Positions 34,461-42,321 of a stretch of 64,000 bases of DNA are shown here, piece after piece. The notes under the pieces were generated by a model. It had not been told where the DNA came from and did no database searches. It saw nothing but the letters and a program-made list of their open reading frames with translations. Source of the DNA: Allobosea sp. 117 (GTDB taxonomy: Bacteria; Pseudomonadota; Alphaproteobacteria; Rhizobiales; Xanthobacteraceae). Every line of letters begins with the position of its first letter. The first letter of the stretch is position 1. The DNA is taken from the NCBI RefSeq assembly GCF_000702305.1, contig NZ_JNLC01000014.1, positions 186,001 through 250,000 of the forward strand, in the 5' to 3' direction. The position numbers and the translations under genes were made by a program.

Positions 34461-34551
34461 TTCAGCCAATTCCAGTCCGGAACCCGGCGGAAACCCTGCC
34501 GATTGACCTTCGGCGCCGGCGCGGCGAGAAGGGCGCAACCGGGAGAACCGC

Positions 34552-35298
34552 ATGCGCCGCCTGATCGCCGCCATTGCCCGCAGTATCGTTGCCTGCAGCG
34601 TCCTCGCTTTCATCGGCGCCGGGCCGGCGCACGCCATCGTCGGCGGCGCGGCGGCGCCGGCCGACCTCAAGACGCAGACGGTGCTCATCGTCTCGACGCG
34701 CGGCGCCTCCTGCACCGGCGTGGTGTTAAGCGCGCGCGCCGTGCTCACGGCGGCGCATTGCGTGCAGCCGGCGGCCGACTACGCGGTCGTGCTGTTCGAG
34801 GCGGCGGGGCCGCGACTGGTATCGGTGACGCGCATCGCGCTGCACCCGAATTTCGATCCGAAATCCTTCGAGACCCGGCGCCCGACCCCCGACCTCGCGG
34901 TGGTACGGCTCAACGAGGCGCTGCCGCCGGACTTCAGGCCGGCGCAGCTCTCCGCCGATCTCGGCCTGCCGGCGCGCGCCACGCGTTTCGTGCTGGTCGG
35001 CTATGGCGTCGCCAAGGACGGCGACGGCAAGTCGGCCGGCACGCTGCGCAGCGTCGAGCTGCCGAGCATCGGAACGACGGGCGGCATCATGATCCGGCTG
35101 TCGAGCGGCGCGGCCGCCGGCGGCTGCACCGGCGACAGTGGCGGCCCGGTGCTGCTCGACGGCGTCGTCACCGCCATCATCGGCTGGTCGACCGCGAGCG
35201 GGGGCGCGCGCGGCTGCGGCGGCGTGACGGGCGCCACCGTGATCGGCCCGCAGCGCGCCTGGATCGACGCCACCGCGCGGGGGATGGGCGCGAACTGA
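34552..35298 (+). CDS. Secreted trypsin-like (S1 family) serine protease
   Basis: The 248-residue protein has a signal peptide (about 1-27, ending GPAHA), then mature sequence starting IVGGAAAP as in activated trypsins. The catalytic triad is visible: His in LTAAHCV, Asp in TPDLAVVRL and Ser in GCTGDSGGPVLL. Cys pairs flank the His and Ser as expected for disulfides. It is on the plus strand, opposite to the GTA genes around it, and is not a known GTA component. It could be a cargo gene inserted in the cluster. The stop codon abuts a repeat with terminal inverted repeats. Confidence 0.9.
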   Translation: MRRLIAAIARSIVACSVLAFIGAGPAHAIVGGAAAPADLKTQTVLIVSTRGASCTGVVLSARAVLTAAHCVQPAADYAVVLFEAAGPRLVSVTRIALHPNFDPKSFETRRPTPDLAVVRLNEALPPDFRPAQLSADLGLPARATRFVLVGYGVAKDGDGKSAGTLRSVELPSIGTTGGIMIRLSSGAAAGGCTGDSGGPVLLDGVVTAIIGWSTASGGARGCGGVTGATVIGPQRAWIDATARGMGAN

Positions 35299-35485
35299 GA
35301 GCCTGTTGGGAAATTCCGAGCAACGAGGCTGTGCGTGCTTCGAGGCTCGCCCCGCGGGCGAGCACCTCAGCATGACGCCGTTAATCTCACTGGCTTTTCC
35401 CAACCTCGTCATCCTGAGGCGCCCGGCGCAGCCGGGCCTCGAAGGACGCACCACGGTGCCTTTTGCTCATTCCCAAACAGGCTCT
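35298..35485. mobile_element. MITE-like element with 15-16 bp terminal inverted repeats
   Basis: AGAGCCTGTTGGGAA at 35298-35312 and its inverse TTCCCAAACAGGCTCT at 35470-35485 frame 188 bp. Inside are two family 3 palindromes in opposite orientation (about 35337-35378 and 35406-35447, cores GCTCGCCC/GGGCGAGC and GCCCGGC/GCCGGGC). No transposase is encoded. The first base overlaps the protease stop codon. Confidence 0.5.
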
Positions 35486-35596
35486 GAGGCGCCGACGCGT
35501 CAGGGGCTGTTGCCCTTTATCAAGGACCGGCGCCCTGCGGCATGAATGATGACCCGAGGCGGCAGGCCGCGCCGCCCGGAAACGATCGGGTCATCC

Positions 35597-36133
35597 ATGC
35601 CAATGCAGGAACTTCCCCTCGCCAAGGTGTACCAACTCATCGAGCCCGGCCCGGTGGTGCTGCTCACCACCGCCCGCCGTGGTCGCCCGAACGTCATGAC
35701 CATGTCCTGGCACATGATGGTCGAATTCACGCCGCCGCGGATCGCCTGCGTCGTCAGCCCGGCCGATCACAGCTTTTCGGCGCTGAGGGCGGCGCGCGAA
35801 TGCGTCATCGCGATCCCCGCCGTCGAGATGGCGCAGAAGGTGGTCGGCATCGGCAACTGCTCGGGCAGCGAGGTCGACAAGTTCGAGCGCTTCGGCCTCA
35901 CCACGGTTGCGGCGCGCAGCGTGAAGCCGCCGCTGATCGCCGAATGCTTCGCCAACCTCGAGTGCCGGGTGGTGAACACGCGGCTCGTAAACATCCACAG
36001 CCTGTTCGTGCTGGAGGTGGTGCAGGCCTGGTCCGATCCGGACCAGCCGGAGCCCCGCACCATCCACCACACCGGCTATGGCCGCTTCGTGGTGGATGGC
36101 GAGGTCATCACGCTCGCCTCGCGCATGCCGTGA
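35597..36133 (+). CDS. Flavin reductase-like domain protein
   Basis: The 178-residue protein has a split-barrel flavin reductase fold: PGPVVLLTTARRGRPNVMTM, HMMVEFTPPRIACVVSPADH, then ECVIAIP. Such proteins bind FMN and reduce flavins or act on small molecules with NAD(P)H. ATG 35597 is chosen; MQELPL at 35603 is nearly equivalent, and ribosome sites are weak for both. It is on the plus strand between GTA capsid and connector genes, convergent with the capsid gene, only 9 bp apart from its stop. It is not a phage function. Confidence 0.85.
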   Translation: MPMQELPLAKVYQLIEPGPVVLLTTARRGRPNVMTMSWHMMVEFTPPRIACVVSPADHSFSALRAARECVIAIPAVEMAQKVVGIGNCSGSEVDKFERFGLTTVAARSVKPPLIAECFANLECRVVNTRLVNIHSLFVLEVVQAWSDPDQPEPRTIHHTGYGRFVVDGEVITLASRMP

Positions 36134-36142
36134 GGCGCGTGA

Positions 36143-37381
36143 TCAGGCGGCGAACTTCATGAGCTTGATGGCGTCGAAGTCCTGCACCCCGCCGCCGACG
36201 CGCTTGGTGGTGTAGAACAGCACATAGGGCTTGGCGGAATAGGGATCGCGCAGCACCCGCACCCCGGCGCGGTCGACCACCAGATAGCCGCGGCGGAAGT
36301 CGCCGAAGGCGATCGACAGGCTGTTCGCGCCGATCTCCGGCATCTCCTCCGCCTCGAAGACGGGGAAGTTCATCAGGCTCGGCTGCGCGCCGGGCGCGGT
36401 CGGCGGCGCCCAGAGATAGTGCCCGTTCTCGTCCTTCAGCTTGCGCACCGAGCCCTGCGTGCGGCGGTTCATCACGAAGCTGCCGTTCTGGCGATAGCCG
36501 GCCTTGAGCGCATAGACGAGGTCGACCAGCGGATCGGCCGGCGCGGCGGCGGGGAAGTCGCCGGCGGCGCCGGTGGCGACGAAGCCGAGCGAGCCCCAGG
36601 CCCAGGAGGTCTCGGCGACCGCCGCGTAGTTGAGGAAGCCCTTCGGCTTGCCCGAGCCGTCGCCAGTGACGAATGCGGTGCCCTCCTGCGCGGCGAAGGC
36701 GGCCTCGACCTCGATGGCGAGCCATTCGTCGATGTTCACCGCGGCGTCGTCGAGCAGGGTCTGCGTCGCCGCCGGCATGGCGTAGAGCTCCATCGCCGGG
36801 AAGGAGAGCTCGTCGAGCACCGGGCTCGTCGTCTGGGCGCGGGCGGCGGTCTCGGCGACCCAGCCGACCGCCGGGCCGGAGGTCATGAAGGGCTTCTTAT
36901 AGGTGCCGGACGAGATGGTGCGCACATCCGAAATGGCGCGGATCGGCGACAGCGCAGCGAGGCGCTTGCCGATCTCACGCTCGGTCTCGTTGGGCACGAC
37001 ATAGCCGCCATCGGCGCCGACGCCGGCCGACATCGCCTTGGCCTCCAGCCGCTTCAGGCCCGAGGTCTCGCCATGCCGCACATAGGCGTCGAAGGCCTGC
37101 TTGTGCTCGCGGGCGGCGAGGTCGAGGACGAGGTCGGCGCCGCCGCCGAGCGCCGGGCGGCGGGCTTTCAGCACCAGCTCGTCGATCAGCGCCTTCTGGG
37201 TGTCGAGCGCGGCGTTGATGCGCTCCACCTTATCGGCGGTCACCGCGTCGACGCCGCGGCGCTCCAGCTCGCCGAGGCGCTGGTCGTTGGCGTCCTTGAA
37301 CGCCTCGAAGGCGCCCATGAACTCCTCGAAGGCGGCGGCGACGTCGGCGCCGTCGGCGGATTTGGTCTCAAGCTCGGACAT
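36143..37381 (-). CDS. GTA gp5-like HK97-fold major capsid protein
   Basis: This 412-residue protein has the HK97 major capsid layout. A charged helical delta domain (about 1-110) is removed by the prohead protease, followed by the capsid shell: GGYVVPNETEREIGKRLAAL, SPIRAISDVRTISSGTYKKP, FVTGDGSGKPKGFLNY and the P-loop/A-domain end. AGGAA precedes ATG 37381. Its start overlaps the protease stop by 14 bp. It is the last gene of the head block before the plus-strand insertion. Confidence 0.95.
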   Translation of the reverse strand: MSELETKSADGADVAAAFEEFMGAFEAFKDANDQRLGELERRGVDAVTADKVERINAALDTQKALIDELVLKARRPALGGGADLVLDLAAREHKQAFDAYVRHGETSGLKRLEAKAMSAGVGADGGYVVPNETEREIGKRLAALSPIRAISDVRTISSGTYKKPFMTSGPAVGWVAETAARAQTTSPVLDELSFPAMELYAMPAATQTLLDDAAVNIDEWLAIEVEAAFAAQEGTAFVTGDGSGKPKGFLNYAAVAETSWAWGSLGFVATGAAGDFPAAAPADPLVDLVYALKAGYRQNGSFVMNRRTQGSVRKLKDENGHYLWAPPTAPGAQPSLMNFPVFEAEEMPEIGANSLSIAFGDFRRGYLVVDRAGVRVLRDPYSAKPYVLFYTTKRVGGGVQDFDAIKLMKFAA

Positions 37382-38015
37382 GCGGGATTCCTGCGGTTGA
37401 AAGACGGGGTCGGGGCGCGACGAGACGGCGCGCGCCGTCGCGGATGGCGCGCACGAGGTCGGCGCGCTTCACCGCGCCGATGCGGGCGTCGGGCTGCATG
37501 GGGAAGGTGACGACGGAGATCTCCCACAGATCGATGCGGGAGAGCCGGCGCACGCGGGTCACGGGGTCGGTGCGGCCCTCCACGGCGCGGAAGCCGATGG
37601 AGAGGCCGTCGAGCGCGCCGGCGCGCATCAGCGCCAGCACCTCGCGGGCGCGGGCGACCTCCGGGGTCAGCCGGCCGCGCACGAGCAGGCCCTTCGCATC
37701 CTCGCGGATCTGCGTCCACACACCGATCGGCTCGGCCGGATCGTGCTGGAACAGCATGCGCACGCCGCCCGCGCCACGTTCCGCGAGCGAGCGGGAGAAG
37801 GCGCCGGGCAGGATCAGGTCACGGCCGAGATCGACCCGCCCGAACAGCGCGGCATAGCCCTCAAAGCTGCCGTCGGGGGCGACCGCCGCCGGCAGCTCCG
37901 AGCGCTTCAATTCGAGGGGCGGCGCCGCGCGCGCGTCGAGGCGAGGCGCGGAGCTTCTGGAGAAGCGTGCGATGGTGAGGCTTGTCGTGATGAGGCCTGT
38001 TGTGATGAGGTTCAT
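37368..38015 (-). CDS. GTA gp4-like prohead protease (HK97 family)
   Basis: The 215-residue protease has the S78 pattern: FEGYAALFGRVDLGRDLILP, the conserved His/Ser segments LFQHDPAEPIGVW and LSIGFRAV, and the end RIDLWEISVVTFPM. It removes the capsid delta domain during maturation. ATG 38015 after GGGGAGGG is chosen. It overlaps the small upstream ORF by 4 bp (ATGA). Confidence 0.93.
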   Translation of the reverse strand: MNLITTGLITTSLTIARFSRSSAPRLDARAAPPLELKRSELPAAVAPDGSFEGYAALFGRVDLGRDLILPGAFSRSLAERGAGGVRMLFQHDPAEPIGVWTQIREDAKGLLVRGRLTPEVARAREVLALMRAGALDGLSIGFRAVEGRTDPVTRVRRLSRIDLWEISVVTFPMQPDARIGAVKRADLVRAIRDGARRLVAPRPRLSTAGIPHVRA

Positions 38016-38182
38016 GCGCCCTCCCCGTCCGGGCGCGGCCGGCGGGTCGAGGCGGCGCGCTCCAGCCGGACCAGCGTGCGGCCGAAATCGGTGAACACCT
38101 CGGGGGCCTGCCCGGCGCGGGTCGGCGAGGGCAGCAGCGTGCGCCCGGGCAGCAACGCCCGGATGCGGGGATACCCGTTCAT
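38012..38182 (-). CDS. 56-residue ORF between gp3.5 and gp4, unrecognised
   Basis: The frame runs ATG 38182 to TGA 38012 and encodes MNGYPRIRALLPGRTLLPSP, then TRAGQAPEVFTDFGRTLVRL and a basic end. Both ends overlap neighbours as ATGA: its ATG with the gp3.5 stop, and its stop with the protease ATG. Such double coupling is strong evidence that it is translated. It has no membrane segment or recognised domain. It may be a head assembly factor; this is inference from position. Confidence 0.65.
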   Translation of the reverse strand: MNGYPRIRALLPGRTLLPSPTRAGQAPEVFTDFGRTLVRLERAASTRRPRPDGEGA

Positions 38183-38367
38183 TTATCGTCTCCGAACAGG
38201 GCGTTGAAGCGCGCGATCTCGCGCACGAAGTCGTCGAAGCGGCGGGCGGCCTCGGCAAGCTCGCGCACCGCCCGCCAGGCGAGCGCGGAGGCCCCGAGTG
38301 CCCAGATCAGCAGCGCGAGGTGGGCGAGATCGCCGCGCTCGGCGAAGATGCGGATGAGGCTGTCCAT
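38179..38367 (-). CDS. GTA gp3.5-like small membrane protein
   Basis: This 62-residue protein has one hydrophobic segment (about 15-34, AHLALLIWALGASALAWRAV) and a charged C-terminal helix. Its position between portal and protease matches RcGTA gp3.5, whose function is not established. GGAGG precedes ATG 38367. The stop overlaps the next ORF (ATGA). Confidence 0.75.
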   Translation of the reverse strand: MDSLIRIFAERGDLAHLALLIWALGASALAWRAVRELAEAARRFDDFVREIARFNALFGDDK

Positions 38368-38427
38368 GGCGTTTCCTCCCGGTGGCGGATGGCCATTCGG
38401 CCGATGGGTTTTCGCCGAGGTTTTTTT

Positions 38428-38508
38428 GCTGGCTCCCGGATCGTCGCTCCGCCTGCGGCGTCGCTTGCCCGGGACGCGTGGCTGTTTCCCGGACAAGCCG
38501 CGCGCTGC
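38428..38508. repeat. Truncated family 2 palindrome joined to family 3
   Basis: The left arm GCTGGCTCCCGGATCGTCGC and inner GCCCGGGACGC and TTCCCGGACAAGC parts are present, but the right arm is missing. A family 3 copy begins at once at 38510, so the two repeat families are fused. Confidence 0.7.
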
Positions 38509-38509
38509 C

Positions 38510-38622
38510 CGTCATCCTGAGGTGCGAGCGTCAGCGAGCCTCGAAGGACGCAGAAGGCTTCAGCTGTGCACGCCTGCGTGCTTCGAGGCCGGCCTTGCGG
38601 CCAGCACCTCAGCATGACGACG
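38510..38622. repeat. Inverted pair of family 3 palindromes between gp3.5 and portal
   Basis: Copies at about 38510-38552 and 38576-38620 are in opposite orientation. The first has an imperfect core (GCGAGCG-TCA-GCGAGC); the second is close to GGCCGGCC/GGCCAGC. Confidence 0.75.
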
Positions 38623-38659
38623 GACGGATGAACGCGTCCGGCCGCCCGGCACAATTGCC

Positions 38660-39832
38660 TCACACCCCGTAGCCGACCGCCTGGCGCTTCTCCTCATCGG
38701 TGAGGAAGGAGGCCTCGCTCACCCGGCGCCACAGCGCCTCGCGTTCGGGGCCGAGCGCCTCGATGGCGTCGAGGTCGGGCACGAGTTGCAGCGGCGTTTC
38801 CCCGAAGGTGGGCGACAGCCAGCCGGCCAGCGCCTCGCCGATGCGCCGCGCCAGCGGCAGCGCGGTCTGGCGCCACAGGCTGCGATTGGCCTCGGCGTAG
38901 TTGGCGTAGGTCGCATCTCCCGGAATGCCGAGCAGCATGGGCGGCACGCCGAAGGCGAGCGCGATCTCCCGCGCCGCCGCGTTCTTCGCTTCGAGGAAGT
39001 CCATCTCCTTCGGCGAGAGCGAGAGCGGGCGCCAGTCGAGCCCGCCTTCCAGCAGCAGCGGGCGGCCGGCATTGGCGGCGCCGGAGAAATTGCCCTCCAG
39101 CTCCTCCTTCAGCCGCTCGAACTGCTCGTCCGAGAGGTTGGCCGCGCCGCCATAGACGAGGGCGCCGGAGGGGCGCGCGGCATTGTCCAGCAGCGCCTTG
39201 TTCCAGGCGCCGGCGGCATTGTGCAGGTCGAGCGCCATCTGCGCGGCGGCGAGCGGCGGGGCGCCGTAATGGTCGTCGAGCGGATTGAACAGCGCGATGT
39301 GCAGGATCGGCGGGATGCCCGCCTCGCCCGGCTCCTGCGAAAAGCGCACGGCGCGCCCACTGAGGGTGTAGTCATAGGCCTCCGCCCAGCCTTCCGGGCC
39401 GGGGACGACGCGCATGCGGTCCGGGCGCAGCACATGCAGCTCGCGCACCCGCCCGCCGACAGCCACCGCCTCGACATAGGCGTTGCCGGCGAGCAGCAGA
39501 TGGGCGGCCAGCGCCTCGATGAAGGCGCCGCCGGCAAGGCGCGGATTGGGCCGCGCCAGCAGGTCGAGCAGCGAATGGGAGGCGTGCTCGGCGGCGCCCT
39601 CCGTCAGGCTGAAGGCGACCGAGCCGGCCGCCTCGGCGACGAGGCGCACGCAGCGATGCGCCACCGCGTTGCGCTGGTAGCCCTCGCGGGCGAGCGCGGC
39701 ATAATCGAGCGGCGTCCAGCGCGGCCGGTGGCCCGAGAGCAGCGCCACCAGCGCTCCGGTGCGCGACGCCTTGGCGTCGGGCGGGGTCGCGGGGCGGCGA
39801 CGCGGCAGGAAGGGCAGTCGAAGGGGGATCAT
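38660..39832 (-). CDS. GTA gp3-like portal protein
   Basis: The 390-residue portal protein has the HK97-type pattern: YQRNAVAHRCVRLVAEAAGS, LLLAGNAYVEAV, LHVLRPDRMRVVPG, LGIPGDATYANYAEANRSLW and FGVPPMLLGI. It forms the DNA entry ring at the capsid vertex. ATG 39832 after GAGGA is chosen; the longer frame is encoded by a palindrome. Length matches RcGTA gp3. Confidence 0.94.
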   Translation of the reverse strand: MIPLRLPFLPRRRPATPPDAKASRTGALVALLSGHRPRWTPLDYAALAREGYQRNAVAHRCVRLVAEAAGSVAFSLTEGAAEHASHSLLDLLARPNPRLAGGAFIEALAAHLLLAGNAYVEAVAVGGRVRELHVLRPDRMRVVPGPEGWAEAYDYTLSGRAVRFSQEPGEAGIPPILHIALFNPLDDHYGAPPLAAAQMALDLHNAAGAWNKALLDNAARPSGALVYGGAANLSDEQFERLKEELEGNFSGAANAGRPLLLEGGLDWRPLSLSPKEMDFLEAKNAAAREIALAFGVPPMLLGIPGDATYANYAEANRSLWRQTALPLARRIGEALAGWLSPTFGETPLQLVPDLDAIEALGPEREALWRRVSEASFLTDEEKRQAVGYGV

Positions 39833-39890
39833 GAATCCTCGCGGAATGGCCCAGGACGTCAGCCTCACCGGGCGGTGCTGAAGGACATTG

Positions 39891-40019
39891 CCGAAGGGTT
39901 TTTCCTGGGTCCCGGATCGGCGTTCCGGCTTCGCCGTCACTGGTCCGGGACACGCTTGCTTCCCGGACAAGCTGCGCAACGCGCAGCGCCGATCCGGGAC
40001 CCAGCAAAAACTCTTCGGC
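39891..40019. repeat. Family 2 palindrome between portal and large terminase
   Basis: About 129 bp, with arms CCGAAGGGTTTTTCCTGGGT and ACCCAGCAAAAACTCTTCGG and inner GTCCGGGACACGCTT and TTCCCGGACAAGC. Together with the hairpin at 40110-40144 and a CCCCGGG/CCCGGGG-type palindrome at about 40058-40080 it fills the 327-bp geneless stretch 39833-40159; nothing else is seen there. Confidence 0.85.
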
Positions 40020-40109
40020 GATACCCACCTCCCGCCGTCACCCTGTACCCACCGTCATCCCCGGGCTTGACCCGGGGATCCACGCTCCGACATCGGATGC
40101 AACGCGGAA

Positions 40110-40144
40110 AGGCGTAGATGGCCGGGACAGGCCCGGCCATGACG
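40110..40144. repeat. Family 4 palindrome
   Basis: GATGGCCGGGACAGGCCCGG continuing into CCATGACGG forms the GGCCGGG/CCCGGCC-type hairpin also seen near 9119 and 63820. Confidence 0.6.
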
Positions 40145-40159
40145 GCGTCCTGCTTGAAC

Positions 40160-41500
40160 TCACACCCTTCTCACCCGCGGCGCGCTCTCCTTTGGGCCGA
40201 GCGCAAGCGCGGTCACCGCCCAGACGAGGGCGTCGAGCCGGTCGGGCGAGCGGCCGTTCGACAGGCCGTCGGGGGCGAAGTCGCAGAGCTCGTCCTCCAG
40301 CGCCGGGAATGCGCCGGCGTGGCGCACCCTTCCCTGCTCGTAGAGCGCGGCGACCGGCTCGGCGCGCAGCCACTTGCCGCGTGTCGCCCGCACCTCGGCG
40401 ACCGGCACGTCCGGGTCGAGCCCGGCCAGTATGGTGCGCACCATCTCGCCGCCCTGGTTGATCTCGACGACGACGTGGTCGGCCTCCAGCCGGCGGTAGA
40501 GCGCCAGCGCCCGCCCGCCCCAGCCATTCGGGGTGAGGCCCGGCGCGCTGTCGTCGGCCAGCACATGGACGACGCCCTCGCGGTCGATGCCGGCGGCGAT
40601 CAGCCCGCAGGCATCCGCGCCCTTGCGCGACGAGGCCGGCGGGTCGACCGCCACCACGATGCGGACAAGGGGCGGGGCCGCACTCTCGCGCCCGGCCTCG
40701 ATCAGCGCGCGGTTCCACAGCGCGTCGGGCCTGTCCTCGATGATCTCGCCGTCCAGCTCCTGCCGGCCGAGCCTTGTTCCGGCATAGCGGCCGACCACGC
40801 CCTCGAGGAAGGTCGGGGCGAGGTGCACGGCGTTCTCGGCGGTCGCCATGCGCGTCACCGCGCAGGCAGGGTCGGCGAGCAGGCGGCGCAGCAAAGCGGT
40901 CGGGCGCGGCGTGGTGGTCACCATCTGGCGCGGCCGGGCGCCGAGGCGCAGGCCGAACTGCAGCATGTCGAAGGCGGCTTCCGCATAGCGCCATTTGGCG
41001 AGCTCGTCGCACCAGGCGGCGTCGAATTGCGGGCCGCGCAGGCTTTCCGGATCGTCGGCCGAGAATCCTTGGGCGATCGCGCCGTTCGGCCATTCCAGCC
41101 GGCGGCGGGTCGGCTCCCAGCGCGGGCGCTCATGGCGCGGATGCACGGCGAGAAGGCCGGAGACGCCTTCCACCATCACCTCGCGCAGATCGGCGAGGCT
41201 CTCGGCGACGAGGGCGATGCGCCTTGCCTGCCCGCGTGTCGCGAGAGCGCGCACCCATTCGGCGCCGGCGCGGGTCTTGCCGGCACCGCGCCCGCCGAGC
41301 AGCAGCCAGGTGGTCCAGTCGCCGCCGCCCTGCGCCAGATCGGGCGGCGTCTGCGAGGCCCGGCCGAGCAGCGGCCAGTGACGCAGCAGCCATTGCGCGA
41401 GGCCGGGGCTCAGCGCGGCGATCAGCTCCTCACCCTGCCCCGCCTGCCAGCAGGCGCTCAAGAGTTGCCGCAAGCTCGCGTCGGTAGGCGTCAGCGTCAC
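40160..41500 (-). CDS. GTA gp2-like terminase large subunit
   Basis: The 446-residue motor/nuclease packages DNA into heads. Walker A is LLLGGRGAGKTRAGAEW (about 66-82), Walker B is DAAWCDELAKW, and the RNase H-like nuclease domain begins VVAVDPPASS. The start is taken as GTG 41500, which fits the family N terminus; ATG 41533 would add 11 residues and has a GGAG-like site. It overlaps the small terminase gene by 71 bp, which is long but normal in this cluster type. GTA terminases package random host DNA by headful. Confidence 0.94.
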   Translation of the reverse strand: MTLTPTDASLRQLLSACWQAGQGEELIAALSPGLAQWLLRHWPLLGRASQTPPDLAQGGGDWTTWLLLGGRGAGKTRAGAEWVRALATRGQARRIALVAESLADLREVMVEGVSGLLAVHPRHERPRWEPTRRRLEWPNGAIAQGFSADDPESLRGPQFDAAWCDELAKWRYAEAAFDMLQFGLRLGARPRQMVTTTPRPTALLRRLLADPACAVTRMATAENAVHLAPTFLEGVVGRYAGTRLGRQELDGEIIEDRPDALWNRALIEAGRESAAPPLVRIVVAVDPPASSRKGADACGLIAAGIDREGVVHVLADDSAPGLTPNGWGGRALALYRRLEADHVVVEINQGGEMVRTILAGLDPDVPVAEVRATRGKWLRAEPVAALYEQGRVRHAGAFPALEDELCDFAPDGLSNGRSPDRLDALVWAVTALALGPKESAPRVRRV

Positions 41501-41993
41501 GGGGCCCGTCCTCGTCCTGCGCGGCGTCGGCATTGGCGCGCTCCAGCGCGGAAAGCTCGCGCAGGGTGCGCACCAGCACCGCGAGGGTGCGGGCGGTGCG
41601 CTCGGTCTCGGCGGCGCCGTCGGCCTCGCCTTCGCGCATCGTGCGGGCGACGAGCCGCTCCACGGCGGCGATTTCCTGCTCGATCCGCCGGGCGAGGCGC
41701 GCCACCAGCTCGCCGCGCGCCAGCATCGCCAGCGCCGTCGCGGTGGCATCCGGGAAGGTCGCGATGGCCGGCGCGGGCGTCGCCCGGCTGTCGCGCGGCG
41801 GCGGCAGCGGGCGTGGGGCGCGGCGGACCGCCTCGGCTCGCTGCCAGCCGCGTTTCCGTGCGTGATAGTTGACCGTGGTCCTGTGCACGCCGAGCAGCGC
41901 CGCGATGCTGGCGACCGACAGGCCGCTTTCCTCATAGAGCCGGCGCGCCTCGATCAGCGCCGCCGGCGAAACGCCGCGACCGGGCCGGGCCAT
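41430..41993 (-). CDS. GTA gp1-like terminase small subunit with N-terminal HTH
   Basis: This 187-residue protein has an N-terminal helix-turn-helix (about 12-48, SVASIAALLGVHRTTVNYHA) and a helical C-terminal region (about 90-185) rich in Glu, Arg and Ala. Position before the large subunit and the HTH/coiled-coil layout fit a small terminase. GGAGG precedes ATG 41993. The long overlap with the next gene suggests coupling. DNA specificity cannot be read from the sequence; in RcGTA the small subunit has lost phage-specific DNA recognition. Confidence 0.85.
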   Translation of the reverse strand: MARPGRGVSPAALIEARRLYEESGLSVASIAALLGVHRTTVNYHARKRGWQRAEAVRRAPRPLPPPRDSRATPAPAIATFPDATATALAMLARGELVARLARRIEQEIAAVERLVARTMREGEADGAAETERTARTLAVLVRTLRELSALERANADAAQDEDGPRDADAYRRELAATLERLLAGGAG

Positions 41994-42098
41994 GCCGCCT
42001 CCGCCAGGTGAAAGCCGGCCCATACGGCCGGCGAGAATTGCGGGAAGCCCCGCGTCGAAGGCCGCAGCCCGTCAGACGCAATCGTGGAGCATGGAGGA

Positions 42099-42127
42099 AA
42101 GCTACCCCGGCAGCGTCACGCTGTCAA
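42099..42127 (-). promoter_or_regulatory. Candidate GTA promoter
   Basis: On the minus strand a perfect TTGACA (42122-42127) is followed after 17 bases by TAGCTT (42099-42104), which keeps three of six -10 consensus bases. It lies about 105 bp before the small terminase ATG, in the 328-bp geneless stretch 41994-42321. Besides this promoter and the operators at 42128-42158, nothing else is seen in that stretch. Confidence 0.5.
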
Positions 42128-42158
42128 GGATAAAATTCCTATACAGGGATAATTGTCC
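42128..42158. promoter_or_regulatory. Two operator-like palindromes ahead of the GTA promoter
   Basis: GGATAAAATTCC (42128-42139) and GGATAATTGTCC (42147-42158) share GGAtaa-TCC arms and are centred 19 bp apart. The first touches the -35 box. They look like a double repressor or activator site. The cognate regulator is unknown. Confidence 0.5.
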
Positions 42159-42321
42159 TTATGCGTCGTTCGGAGAGAGTGGACCGAAGCACACCCATCG
42201 CTCCCGAGCAGAAGGACGACAGAGAGATCGGGGACCGCTTAGGACTGTCGGCGCGCGATGCCGGATCGGCGCGCCGACCGAACGGGATGAAGTCGTCAAG
42301 GATCGACCGGCCCTGCGCCGG

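Noticed and set aside
38660-39979. Longer N-terminal extension of the portal protein starting at 39979
   Set aside because: The extra 49 codons are translated from a family 2 palindrome; ATG 39832 has a ribosome site and the expected family start.
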